Below, in pieces: positions 18,926-27,197 of a stretch of 64,000 nucleotides of DNA (position 1 is the first letter of the stretch; every line of letters starts with the position of its first letter). Location: the NCBI RefSeq assembly GCF_016907275.1, contig NZ_JAFBBP010000001.1:1054001-1118000 (forward strand), in the 5' to 3' direction. The notes beneath the pieces are model-generated. The model ran no database searches. It was not told the origin of the DNA and saw only the letters and a list, made by a program, of their open reading frames with translations. This DNA is from Micromonospora luteifusca. GTDB lineage: Bacteria > Actinomycetota > Actinomycetes > Mycobacteriales > Micromonosporaceae. The position numbers and the translations under genes are program-made.

Positions 18926-19915
18926 ATGTCCGACACCGTCGTGGTCGGTCTCGATGTCGGCGGCACGTCCACCCGGGCGACCGCCCTGACCCTCACCGGG
19001 CAACGCCTCGGCACCGGCCGTGCCGGCGGCGGCAACCCCACCAGTCACGGCGCCGAACGCGCCGCCGCCGAACTGCTGACCGCGCTACGCGAGGCGCTCA
19101 CCGACCTCGACCCGGCACGCGTCGTCGCCGGCACCATCGGGCTGGCCGGGGCGGGTCGACTGCTCGCCGACCCCGCCGGGCGGGCCGCCTTCGACCGGGC
19201 CTGGCACGACGCCGGCCTACGTTGCCCGTACGCGGTACACGGCGACGCCCTGGTCGCCTACGCCTCCGGCAGCGCCGCCCCAGACGGAACCATCCTCATC
19301 GCCGGCACCGGGGCGATCACCGCGCAGGTCCACGACCTGCGACTCGACCGGATCGCCGACGGTCACGGCTGGCTCCTCGGCGACACCGGCTCCGGCTTCT
19401 GGCTCGGTCGCGAAGCGGTACGCCGACTGCTCGCCGACCTGGACATCGGCCGCACACCCGGCGCGCTGGCCACGGCGGTGCTCACCGAACTGGTCGGCAG
19501 CGCCCAGATCGCCGCCCGCCCGCGGGCCACCGTCGACGCCACAATCCAGGCCGTGACCCGACAAGCACCGGTCGAGCTGGCCCGACTGGCCCCGCTGGTC
19601 GTGACCGCCGCCAGCCAGGGCGAACCCGTCGCCGTCGCGCTGATCGCCGAAGCCGCGACCCAGCTGGCCGCAAGCGTGAGCCGAATCCGCCCCGCCGAGG
19701 CGGTGACACCCGTCGTACTCGGCGGAGGACTGCTCACCGCGGACACCCCACTGGCCACCGCCGTCCGCACCGAGATCGCCCGGCACTGGCCGAACGCGCC
19801 GCTGCGTACCGCCGGTGACGGCGCCGCCGCCGCAGCCTGGCTCGCCGCCCGCGACCTGCCCGAGGTCACCGACCCGGCCGCCCTGCACGCCCGCCTGTTC
19901 CCCACCACCCCCTGA
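18926..19915 (+). CDS. N-acetylglucosamine kinase (BadF/BadG/BcrA/BcrD ATPase family)
   Basis: A 329-aa ASKHA-fold kinase. VVGLDVGGTSTRA is the phosphate-1 loop, GTILIAGTGAITAQ the phosphate-2 segment and TPVVLGGGLL the adenosine motif; GHGWLLGDTGSGFWLGREA is typical of GlcNAc kinases of this family. It would phosphorylate imported GlcNAc at O6 in the cytoplasm, feeding the same pathway as the SIS protein. AAGGAGG at 18910-18916 lies 9 nt before the ATG; a GTG two codons earlier is only 3 nt from it and less likely. The gene is divergent from the regulator-importer operon. Confidence 0.82.
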   Translation: MSDTVVVGLDVGGTSTRATALTLTGQRLGTGRAGGGNPTSHGAERAAAELLTALREALTDLDPARVVAGTIGLAGAGRLLADPAGRAAFDRAWHDAGLRCPYAVHGDALVAYASGSAAPDGTILIAGTGAITAQVHDLRLDRIADGHGWLLGDTGSGFWLGREAVRRLLADLDIGRTPGALATAVLTELVGSAQIAARPRATVDATIQAVTRQAPVELARLAPLVVTAASQGEPVAVALIAEAATQLAASVSRIRPAEAVTPVVLGGGLLTADTPLATAVRTEIARHWPNAPLRTAGDGAAAAAWLAARDLPEVTDPAALHARLFPTTP

Positions 19916-19944
19916 CCCCCGCACACCCGCCGCCGCCCCCGCCC

Positions 19945-20070
19945 CGCCGAGCCCGGGCCGGGGCACGCCTTGATCGCGCTCGATCGTGGATGTAGTCCCC
20001 ACCTCGCGCCTGGAGGGCACTACATCATGGATCGAGCACGATCATGGCGGGCCCCGGCCCGGGCTCGGCG
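19945..20070. repeat. Large intergenic palindrome, family A, copy 1
   Basis: Outer arms 19945-19964 and 20051-20070 are a perfect 20-bp inverted repeat. Inner arms 19971-19996 and 20019-20044 match at 22 of 26 positions and contain TGATCGYGCTCGATC and GATGTAGT. Copy 2, sharing the inner arms, lies at 49263-49336. It follows the end of the kinase gene after a C-rich tract. It may act as a terminator or be a mobile REP-like element. Confidence 0.85.
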
Positions 20071-20655
20071 GGCGGTGGTCCTGGTGACCGGGAGCGCGAA
20101 CAGCGCTTGTGCAGCATCCGCGTGGACTCGTCGCCCTGGACCAACACCCGCGACAACAGGGCATGGTTTCAGTGGCCGAAGAAATCAAAGATCACATCAC
20201 TGACCATTTTCGGACTCACTATCGCCCTACATCAACCCCGAGAGGAGCCGAAGGCCGTCGACCCCTCGCGGCCTCCGCCATCGACCTCGACAAAGTCCCG
20301 AGAACGCGGTCACGAAGAACACGCTGATGGCGGCGAGGAGGCGTGAACACCAGGATCAGCTGTTGAGGAAGAAGCGGCAACTGTGCAGGCTCGACCCCTC
20401 CAGGCTGTCGGGGCACGTGTGCAGAGCAGCAGACACCCGCCTCATGAGGCGCTGGGCCTCCCCTGCCCGGCCGCCAGCATGTTGCTCATTATCGGACAGG
20501 ATTATCGTCGAGCCTCGCCCGTCTGCCGGACGGACCGGACGGCGGCCACTCGCCTGGAGGTCGCGCTGGATCAGGTGATCGAGCACCTTGTTGCCGGCCG
20601 CCATGAACGATGGCCAACGGGCGTCATCGCGCCGCTGCCGGGCCGGCCGCGTTGG
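20071..20655. other. Gene-poor stretch at the left edge of the accessory region
   Basis: I see no gene I can support. Several short frames of 60-100 codons exist on both strands. The most coding-like is a 54-codon plus-strand frame from an ATG at 20163 (starting MVSVAEEIKDHITDHFRTHY), without a convincing ribosome binding site or recognisable family. A minus-strand frame at 20356-20604 is equally unsupported. The base composition is visibly less GC-rich than the flanking housekeeping DNA, so this may be decayed acquired sequence. Confidence 0.4.
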
Positions 20656-21630
20656 TCAGCTCTCGTTGTAGGCCACTGCCTGGTACAGCGCCTGCATCGC
20701 CCGGATCGCCGACCGGACCTCCTGAAGGATCAGAAAGGTCTCCGTCGGCTCGACCCACGAATTGGACGCGTTGTCGAAACCCACCGTCTCCACCTCGCAG
20801 CCATATCGGAGACCCAGAAGTCGGACCGCGTCACAGTGCTGAAACGGGACGAAGACGTCGGTCGTGACGAGCAGTAGCCGCCTGCCGACCCGCGTCTCCT
20901 GTACGAACTCCGCCCAACCGGTCAGAGTGTCCGCGGTGTTCGCACGCTGACCCGGTCGCATAGACGGCGCGGCCAGCGCGTGCATCGGTGGACGCAGGTC
21001 GGGGTAGGAACGCACCAACCAGGGTTGGCCGGTCTCGGTCTCACCGGACCGCTGGTCGGCCCCGGCCGCCGCGCCGAAGGCATGGCGCAACGCCTCGTCG
21101 ACCGCGTCGAACTCGGTCACACATTCGCCCAACCCCAACTCGCGTACGATTCCGCCCTGACCATCGAGTACGCGGAGACTGCCGAGACCCGCGACGGAGC
21201 TTGCACTGACACCCTCGCGGAGGATCGTGGCGGCCAGGTGCGCGCGGGCCATCATCGTGCGGACACCGCCGCCGAGCACCAGAACATGGTCATATTGCCG
21301 CCTCAGCGGCGTCGAGCGCCCCGCCAACCCCAGCGATCTGGCCGCGGATCGGATCTGCGCGTCGACGGTCGGCTCGAAATACTCCCCCACCGCCTGGCTG
21401 CGCTCCAGGAGCCCACCCCGGTAGTCCCAACGCTTGGCTGAGATCTGCTCGAGGGCGGCCAGCCGCTGAGCGAGTGGACCGCCTGGCAACGGCGCATAGC
21501 CGAACTCCCGCAGCAGGGCGGCCATTGCCGACGAATCAACCCAGGCCGTAATGTCGTCGATCAGCCGGGCGGGTCTGTCACCGCCCAGAACCGTGCCGGG
21601 CAACGGTACGGCCGGGAAGACGGCGGTCAC
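20656..21630 (-). CDS. Unknown protein, possible DUF218/YdcF-like fold (paralogue B)
   Basis: A 324-aa protein. The segments YDHVLVLGGGVRTMMAR, RANTADT and LLLVTTDVFVPFQHCDAVRL occur in the order seen in DUF218 (ElyC/SanA/YdcF) proteins: a beta-strand plus GG, an NT-x-D/E-N-like motif, then LVT followed by a conserved polar cluster. This resemblance is my pattern reading, not a confirmed match. No membrane segment is seen, unlike ElyC or SanA. The GTG start overlaps the stop of the upstream paralogue by 4 nt (GTGA). The frame remains open for 51 codons further, inside that gene. The two genes clearly arose by duplication. Confidence 0.6.
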   Translation of the reverse strand: MTAVFPAVPLPGTVLGGDRPARLIDDITAWVDSSAMAALLREFGYAPLPGGPLAQRLAALEQISAKRWDYRGGLLERSQAVGEYFEPTVDAQIRSAARSLGLAGRSTPLRRQYDHVLVLGGGVRTMMARAHLAATILREGVSASSVAGLGSLRVLDGQGGIVRELGLGECVTEFDAVDEALRHAFGAAAGADQRSGETETGQPWLVRSYPDLRPPMHALAAPSMRPGQRANTADTLTGWAEFVQETRVGRRLLLVTTDVFVPFQHCDAVRLLGLRYGCEVETVGFDNASNSWVEPTETFLILQEVRSAIRAMQALYQAVAYNES

Positions 21631-22610
21631 GCCAGAATGCTTCCGGCCAGCGCATGGTGCAGCCGTCGCATCGACAGAATCCCGGATCGAATCTCCTGCA
21701 GGTACCGGTCGGGGCCGGTGGCCTCGGCCGCCATCGGGATCGTGACCTTCCCAGGGTCGAAACCGATGGTGTCGATCCCACACCCATACCGCATCGCGAG
21801 CATGCGGATCGCGTCACTGTGTTGGAACGGCACATAGATCGAGGAGGTGATGACGAGGATCCGGTCGGTCGACCGGAGGCTGAAGCGGCGTGCCCAGAAC
21901 TCGTACGTGTCCGGGGTGTTTGCGCGGCGCGACTCGGGCTCGCTGGACGGCGCCGCCAAGACGTGCACCTCGGGGCCGTCGACAGCCCGATACGTTCGGG
22001 CCTGCCAGGACTGGTGCGTGACTGCACCGTCAGAAGATTCCGAACGCGCGGGATCATCGAGGCCAAACCCGACGCGAACGCCGACGTCCATCGCGTCCAC
22101 TTCGAAGCGACTGCTGGCGAGCCCAGAAAGGATGGTTTCCGTCTCGGTGAGCGGGCGGAAGCTGCCGAGCGCCGCCACCTTCGGAACGACGACGATGTTG
22201 TCGCGGACCAGCTGGGCCGCGTACTCGGTGCGCTGCAGGCATGCGCGGCCGAGGCCCCCCAGGACGAGCAGATGGTCGTAGGTGGAGTGCGGGGGCCGAT
22301 CGGGGTGAACGAGGCGCAGTGCGGTCGCCGCGGCGAGGATGAGGTCGACTCGATCCGGCAGGAAGCTCGGCGCCTTCACCTGGTCGCGTTCAACCTTGCC
22401 GTGCTTGCGAAAGTCCCAGTGCTCGTCCGAGAAGGCATCCAGCCAGGCCAGAAGGTCGCCAACGCTGGCCGGCGGTAACGAAGCGCCGTACTCGCTGACG
22501 AGCGCGCGCATTGGCTCCGAGGAGATCCACGTGTGGATTTCCTCGGCCACCGCCTGAGGTTGGAAATCCGGCTCGCAACTCGGAAGGGCGACAGCATCGA
22601 AGCTGACCAT
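21627..22610 (-). CDS. Unknown protein, possible DUF218/YdcF-like fold (paralogue A)
   Basis: 327 aa, paralogous to the next gene: compare YDHLLVLGGLGRACLQR, RRANTPDTYEFWAR, LVITSSIYVPFQHSDAIRML and RYGCGIDTIGFD. The N-terminal third is predicted helical and shares the pattern W-x-S/D-S-x-x-M with its partner. It is soluble by inspection. ATG with AAGGAGA 4 nt upstream. DUF218 proteins in proteobacteria influence envelope and lipid-carrier metabolism; the nearby MurB gene would fit that, but the function here is unknown. Confidence 0.6.
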   Translation of the reverse strand: MVSFDAVALPSCEPDFQPQAVAEEIHTWISSEPMRALVSEYGASLPPASVGDLLAWLDAFSDEHWDFRKHGKVERDQVKAPSFLPDRVDLILAAATALRLVHPDRPPHSTYDHLLVLGGLGRACLQRTEYAAQLVRDNIVVVPKVAALGSFRPLTETETILSGLASSRFEVDAMDVGVRVGFGLDDPARSESSDGAVTHQSWQARTYRAVDGPEVHVLAAPSSEPESRRANTPDTYEFWARRFSLRSTDRILVITSSIYVPFQHSDAIRMLAMRYGCGIDTIGFDPGKVTIPMAAEATGPDRYLQEIRSGILSMRRLHHALAGSILA

Positions 22611-22735
22611 GCTTCTCCTTCGCCGGGACTCGTGACGAGTGGATAGGAGGAGTCGCTACGCCCCGTCCCCCGACTCTAGACGACAGTGCCGTTGGCGAGC
22701 CAAGGGCGATGCTGCTCGGGATGCCGTTTCGCGCC

Positions 22736-23749
22736 TCAGAACGAGCAGTTCACGAGATCGCACTCGGGGCCGAGCCGGATACCGAAGCGAGCTTCGACGC
22801 CCTCCCGGATGTGCGCCGCGAACTTCATGACCTCGGAGGTCGTGGCACCACCCCGGTTGGTCACGGCAAGCGCGTGACGACTGGACAACGCCACCGACCC
22901 GTTCCCCCACTCGTGACCGTATCCACGGGGGAAATCGGAATGCTCGATCAACCATGCCGCCGGCAACTTCGTGCCCTTGGCATCGGGGTATCGGGGGCAC
23001 TCCCGGGCACGGTCCGGCACTGTGGCGAGGACCGGGTTGATGAAGAACGACCCGACGCTCCAGGTGTCGTGATCCTGAGGGTCGAGGACCATGCCCCTGC
23101 CGCGGCGGAGAGCCAGAACCGCTTCGCGTACGTCGGCCGGAGCGGCGGTTCCGCCGACCTCGATCCCCAGTTTCGCGGCAAGCTCCGCGTACCTGATCGG
23201 TCTCGACTGGTCGCTGCGGCGCAGGCGGTACGTCACGTCCAGCACGACCCAGCGGTCGCTGTGCTTGAAGACGGACTGCCGGTGGCTACCGAACCCGCAG
23301 CGTTCAGCGGCCCACCGCTCCTGGGCGCCGGTCTGCCGGTCATAGACGGTCAGCGACTCGAGAACGTCTGCGGTCTCCGTGCCGAAGGCGCCGACGTTCT
23401 GCACCGGCGTGCCCCCAACCAGCCCGGGGATACCTGACAGTGCCTCCAGCCCCGCCAGCCCTTCGTCGAGGGTGGCCTTGACGAGGTGGTCCCACTCCAC
23501 TCCCGCCGCCGCGGTAACGAGCTCGCGGTTGATGTCGAACTCCGAGGTGGCCATCCTGATGACCGTGCCGTCCCAGCCGACCTCGCCAACCACCAGATTC
23601 GATCCACCTCCCATCACCAGCAGGGATTCGCCGGCGGCGGTCGTCCGACGCAGAAGTTCGACCGCCTCCGGGGTGGTCTCCGGGACGAGTAGGCGGCCGA
23701 TCGGACCGCCAACCCGCATCGTGGTGAGATCAGCAAACGTGGTTGTCAC
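22736..23749 (-). CDS. murB: UDP-N-acetylenolpyruvoylglucosamine reductase (MurB)
   Basis: A 337-aa FAD enzyme that reduces UDP-GlcNAc-enolpyruvate to UDP-MurNAc in peptidoglycan synthesis. The FAD loop is VMGGGSNLVVG, the catalytic Ser lies in SVGSFF (Ser234), and the C-terminal Glu is in GPECDL (Glu329). In the usual FGYRxSxFK segment the Tyr is replaced: FGSHRQSVFK. The gene lies among accessory genes rather than beside the ribosomal/secE genes where actinobacterial murB often sits, so it may be a second copy. GTG start, with minus-strand TAGGCT 6 nt upstream (leaderless style). Confidence 0.88.
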   Translation of the reverse strand: MTTTFADLTTMRVGGPIGRLLVPETTPEAVELLRRTTAAGESLLVMGGGSNLVVGEVGWDGTVIRMATSEFDINRELVTAAAGVEWDHLVKATLDEGLAGLEALSGIPGLVGGTPVQNVGAFGTETADVLESLTVYDRQTGAQERWAAERCGFGSHRQSVFKHSDRWVVLDVTYRLRRSDQSRPIRYAELAAKLGIEVGGTAAPADVREAVLALRRGRGMVLDPQDHDTWSVGSFFINPVLATVPDRARECPRYPDAKGTKLPAAWLIEHSDFPRGYGHEWGNGSVALSSRHALAVTNRGGATTSEVMKFAAHIREGVEARFGIRLGPECDLVNCSF

Positions 23750-23816
23750 GGTGCCAGCCTACTGATCGCCGGAGGGCGCGTTGGCGACGATCGCGGCGGT
23801 CAGGGGAGGACGCCGG

Positions 23817-24242
23817 TCAAGATCCAGGCAGTGGTCGGATCCGTCGCACAGCCAGTTGCACCGCGCGCTCACAGATCGTGCGCTGGTCGTCGGCCGAGGT
23901 CCGCCGCAGCCGCAGGCCCGTCAGGATGTTCACCGGCCACGACCCGACATCGTGGGGCTGCCTTCCGTTGACCTCCAGAAACAGCTCCACGTCATGCTCG
24001 TCCGATGTCCGCTCAAGGTACTCCTGCACCACGGCGAGGAGAGCATTCGCGAGCGCGAGTGCGGCCACATGCCCGTCGCTGACGTCGATGCTGTTCCCGG
24101 CGGCCGACAAGATCCGATCCTGCAACGTCTTGGCGTCCATGGCCGCAGCTCGATACAGGTCGTCGGAGGACATCGGGCTGTCGGTTTCCTCGATCACAGC
24201 TGGCACATCCCGTCGGACCAGGGAGCCGGCGCGCAATGCCAC
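23817..24242 (-). CDS. Small hypothetical protein in the CATRA-side gene series
   Basis: 141 aa if read from the GTG at 24242; an ATG at 24173 (MSSDDLYRAAAMDAKTLQ) would give 118 aa and begins where the coding pattern looks stronger. Mixed alpha/beta composition, for example DVELFLEVNGRQPHDVGSWPVNILTGL, with no signal peptide or membrane helix. I do not recognise a family. It lies 138 nt after the phosphatase gene and 67 nt before murB, in the same direction as both, so it could be co-transcribed. The start is uncertain. Confidence 0.5.
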   Translation of the reverse strand: MALRAGSLVRRDVPAVIEETDSPMSSDDLYRAAAMDAKTLQDRILSAAGNSIDVSDGHVAALALANALLAVVQEYLERTSDEHDVELFLEVNGRQPHDVGSWPVNILTGLRLRRTSADDQRTICERAVQLAVRRIRPLPGS

Positions 24243-24380
24243 GACGTCCGGTCATGAATGATCGTGCGGCAACGGTACGGGTGCGGGTTGGCGCGTGTGG
24301 TGATGGCCATCCCGCCAGGTCAGAACGGCAGTATTGAACCGGCTCGCGCCCGTCAATGCAATAACACCGTCGGAATTCCG

Positions 24381-25178
24381 TCACACAACAGGACCGGCGT
24401 CCAGGGCGCCCGTTCGACTCGCCGAGCGAAGTACCGCAAGTGTGGCGTCGTCGTGCCGCTTGACCCGACGCCGCCCCGGTCGAGCCAGCAACCCCGAGCA
24501 GTTCATTTCATACTCTCGAACCAGATCGATAGCCGCTCGCGGCCCGGAACGCTCGATCAACCCGAATACTTCAGTCCAGCTGATCCCGAAAAACTCAGTG
24601 AGCCGCGAAACCCCGTCGGTGCAGAGCAGCAATCGGCGCAGCCCGTCAAGAGCCACGCTGCCCGTCACCGCCTCGGCCGCAGCGGCCGGATCAGTCGAGG
24701 CGACCCAGAAACCACCCGGTTGGTTGCGCAGTCGAGCCACTGTGTGTCGGTCGTAGGCTGGCAGGCTCTCCGTGCGGTCATCGTGGACGACGGTGACACC
24801 GGAACTGTCCTCGTACACCACCGACGAGTCGCACAGCACCAGGTAGTCCATCTGACTGCCCCGCTCGCGCGCGATCGCGACGGTGGACGACGGGCTGTTC
24901 GGGTTCGTCAGGTCACACCGACCCTCGTGGCAACCGCGCAGCTGCCCGATCGCTTCCGCGAGGATGCCGCCCAGAGGTGCTGCCGGCTGCAGCGTCAACG
25001 CCTCCACCAGGCAGTTACCCAACTCCTGAACCAACCACACCGGATCATGCACACAACCCGTCTCCAGGCCGGGTAGTTGGGTGACACCGTCGAGGACGAT
25101 TGCCAACCCGGCTGACACGATGACGTGATCCTCGTTGGGCCGGTCCGGGCCGGGCTCGGTGGCGAACGCGAAATCCAT
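24381..25178 (-). CDS. PP2C-like protein serine/threonine phosphatase
   Basis: 265 aa, compact PP2C (PPM) fold. All metal-binding regions are recognisable: GPDRPNEDHVIV, AIVLDGVT (canonical DG-GG region), SSTVAIAR, LLLCTDGVSRL and a final RHDDATLAVL. It should dephosphorylate Ser/Thr residues in the cytoplasm. The ATG is 4 nt after GAGGG and only 7 nt beyond the stop of the CATRA membrane protein, so the two are surely co-expressed. No partner kinase gene is visible. In this setting it probably regulates the CHAT/CATRA module; that is inference. The frame continues 40 codons upstream as a shadow. Confidence 0.82.
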   Translation of the reverse strand: MDFAFATEPGPDRPNEDHVIVSAGLAIVLDGVTQLPGLETGCVHDPVWLVQELGNCLVEALTLQPAAPLGGILAEAIGQLRGCHEGRCDLTNPNSPSSTVAIARERGSQMDYLVLCDSSVVYEDSSGVTVVHDDRTESLPAYDRHTVARLRNQPGGFWVASTDPAAAAEAVTGSVALDGLRRLLLCTDGVSRLTEFFGISWTEVFGLIERSGPRAAIDLVREYEMNCSGLLARPGRRRVKRHDDATLAVLRSASRTGALDAGPVV

Positions 25179-25185
25179 GTTGCCC

Positions 25186-26760
25186 TCAACCGATGGTCGA
25201 CCGGGCAGGCAGCCGCTCAACGGCGGCAACCCCCGGGGCGGGTCTTGACTGCCACAGACGGATCTGCGCCAAGGCCGCCGACGCCACCACCACCGCACCG
25301 GTGACGGCCAGGACAGCCGACCACGCCGGGGGTGCCGACACGTCCCAGACCCGCCACCAGACGATGCTGCTCACCAGCCAACCGAGGGCAGCCCCCAGGA
25401 CCGACCCACCCGCCATGATCCATCGGCGTCGGGGTGCCGCGGCACGCCGATGCGGCCAGTGCAACACGGCTGCGGGAAGCAGTAGCGCCACGATCCCCAG
25501 CGCACAGATCGCCGGCGCCACCAGCGGCCCGGCGAGCGGAACCTGGTACTGAAGGCTCTGGATGGCGGCCAGTCCCATCAGCAGGCTGCCCAGGATCGAC
25601 GCCTGGATGAGCGTCAACACCTCCTGCCTGCGACGATGTCGCTCACCCACCACGGCGGCCGCGAGACGATTGAGCTGGTCGGCCTTGCGCCACGTCGAGT
25701 CGATATAGGTCAGCTCGACACGGAGCTGATCAGTCAGCCAGACCGCACGCCCGCGGTCCTGGTCCAACGTTCCACCGGGCCGGTGGTGCACATCGCGGCC
25801 GAGTGCCGCTTCCATGTTGTCCCGGATCCCCCGCACCGTCTCGATCATCTTGCTGGCATCGGCCGTGGCCGCGATCAGCCCGCTTCCCTCGGCCTGGACG
25901 GTGGACAACTCCAGCGCCGCGGCCCGCAGCTGCCGATCGGACGGCTCAGTCGCACGCAGTAGGTCGGCGAGGGTTTCGCAAGCCCGGTCGGTCCTCTCGA
26001 TCGCGGCACGTAACCCCGGCATGGCTGCCTCGAGCACCTTCTCCTGATGCCGGAGTTCGGCCGCGCACAACACGTACCTGGTGAGCGGAGGCAGAACCTG
26101 GCCGTCGTCCACCCACGTCAACCTGTCCAATGCTTTCTCGTCGGCAACGTCAGCCAGGACGAGATATTGGCGCTGAGCGTACCCATCACCGGCCGGCAGG
26201 TCCCACATCAGCAGCCTGTCGGCGATACGGCTCCAGGACGTCGCCCAACCCGGCTTGGCCGGTACGGGCAGTTGCCGATGTATCCGCCGTGCCCAGCTCG
26301 CCTCCCCCACCCGCCCGCCGAGCCAGTTGATGCGACGTTGGTCAGACAGCCCAAGGTAGACCGTCGTCGTGCTGAGTTCCACGCCGGACGTCGCCGGAAC
26401 CGCGGACCGCCATCGGTCGCTCAACTCCTGCCAGCCGACACCGTCGTCGTTGGGTGCGAGCAACACGCTCACGCCGACGATGTCGCCGCGCCGGAATGCC
26501 AGGGCCTCGTAGTACGCATCCGGAACCACCCGTTGCCGTGCGGCCAGCACTCGCAGATTCTGTGTCGCGGGACCGGGGCCTTCGGGCAGGTCCCTCTGGT
26601 GCGGTGCGATGGGTTCGGTCAGGTCGAGGCGGGCCAGCCCACTCCACAGCTCCGACAGCGCATCGGCCGTCGAGGTCGAGGTCGACGGACCCGACGACCC
26701 CGTAGCCGGACCGACCGAAAACAACGTGTGGACGATCAGGGCGGGTCTACGCGGAGTCAT
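25186..26760 (-). CDS. CATRA conflict-system membrane protein
   Basis: A 524-aa protein. Residues 1-375 are soluble (opening PALIVHTLFSVG, with a helical, coiled-coil-like part around 270-350). Residues 380-500 form four membrane helices, for example SILGSLLMGLAAI, AICALGIVALLLPAAVL and AVLAVTGAVVVASAALA, and a short tail follows. It matches my memory of proteins annotated as CATRA (caspase/TPR-repeat-associated) conflict-system proteins, which sit beside CHAT or caspase genes as here. The likely role is a membrane partner or target of the protease. The ATG overlaps the end of the small upstream gene by 14 nt; a GTG two codons earlier has CAGGAG 4 nt before it. Confidence 0.72.
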   Translation of the reverse strand: MTPRRPALIVHTLFSVGPATGSSGPSTSTSTADALSELWSGLARLDLTEPIAPHQRDLPEGPGPATQNLRVLAARQRVVPDAYYEALAFRRGDIVGVSVLLAPNDDGVGWQELSDRWRSAVPATSGVELSTTTVYLGLSDQRRINWLGGRVGEASWARRIHRQLPVPAKPGWATSWSRIADRLLMWDLPAGDGYAQRQYLVLADVADEKALDRLTWVDDGQVLPPLTRYVLCAAELRHQEKVLEAAMPGLRAAIERTDRACETLADLLRATEPSDRQLRAAALELSTVQAEGSGLIAATADASKMIETVRGIRDNMEAALGRDVHHRPGGTLDQDRGRAVWLTDQLRVELTYIDSTWRKADQLNRLAAAVVGERHRRRQEVLTLIQASILGSLLMGLAAIQSLQYQVPLAGPLVAPAICALGIVALLLPAAVLHWPHRRAAAPRRRWIMAGGSVLGAALGWLVSSIVWWRVWDVSAPPAWSAVLAVTGAVVVASAALAQIRLWQSRPAPGVAAVERLPARSTIG

Positions 26761-27091
26761 CGACACGCCGCTCCTGGCGGGGTATATGTCCGATGTTGTG
26801 CAACAACTGGACCGCCTTTTCTCGTATCGGCTGCGAAGCGGGCTTGTCGTTCCGATCCGGGAGCGTATTGCGCAGGCCCAGGACCGTGCGCTGATATCTC
26901 TCCAGCAGGTTGAACAGCTCATTTCTGCCCAGGGTCCAGTCCTCGTCACCGGTGCCGCGTGACTGATCCATCAGCGTGAGAGCACGTTCGACCCGTCTCC
27001 AGTCGGAGTCGTCGAACTCGCTGTCGATGATCTTCTCTACCAGGTACGCCAGGTCATTCCGATCCGCCTCATCCATGGTCACCCACTTCAT
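26747..27091 (-). CDS. Small CATRA system-associated protein
   Basis: 114 aa, almost all helical and charged: DEADRNDLAYLVEKIIDSEF, then LFNLLERYQRTVLGLRNTLP. No signal or membrane segment. It is the first gene of the leftward series, divergent from the CHAT gene with 106 nt between the two starts, and its end overlaps the CATRA membrane protein gene. I recall small proteins of this kind annotated as CATRA system-associated. It could be an adaptor or inhibitor. The ATG before KWVTMDEAD was chosen; a second ATG five codons later is possible. Longer upstream frame on this strand is antisense to the CHAT gene. Confidence 0.65.
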   Translation of the reverse strand: MKWVTMDEADRNDLAYLVEKIIDSEFDDSDWRRVERALTLMDQSRGTGDEDWTLGRNELFNLLERYQRTVLGLRNTLPDRNDKPASQPIREKAVQLLHNIGHIPRQERRVDDSA

Positions 27092-27197
27092 CAGAATCGC
27101 GGCTCCAGTCAATGGGGACCGTGTATCGGCATCCTGACTACCGGCTGCCCCGATCGCACGATTGACGGCTGATCGACGGCGGCCGAATACTCGGCCG

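Noticed and set aside
19945..20070. Palindrome A1 as the end of an insertion sequence
   Set aside because: No transposase gene or target-site duplication was seen, and a related copy lies in another gap without one.
20356..20604. Minus-strand frame of 82 codons after the DUF218-like gene
   Set aside because: No ribosome binding site, no family and overlapping frames on the other strand are equally good.
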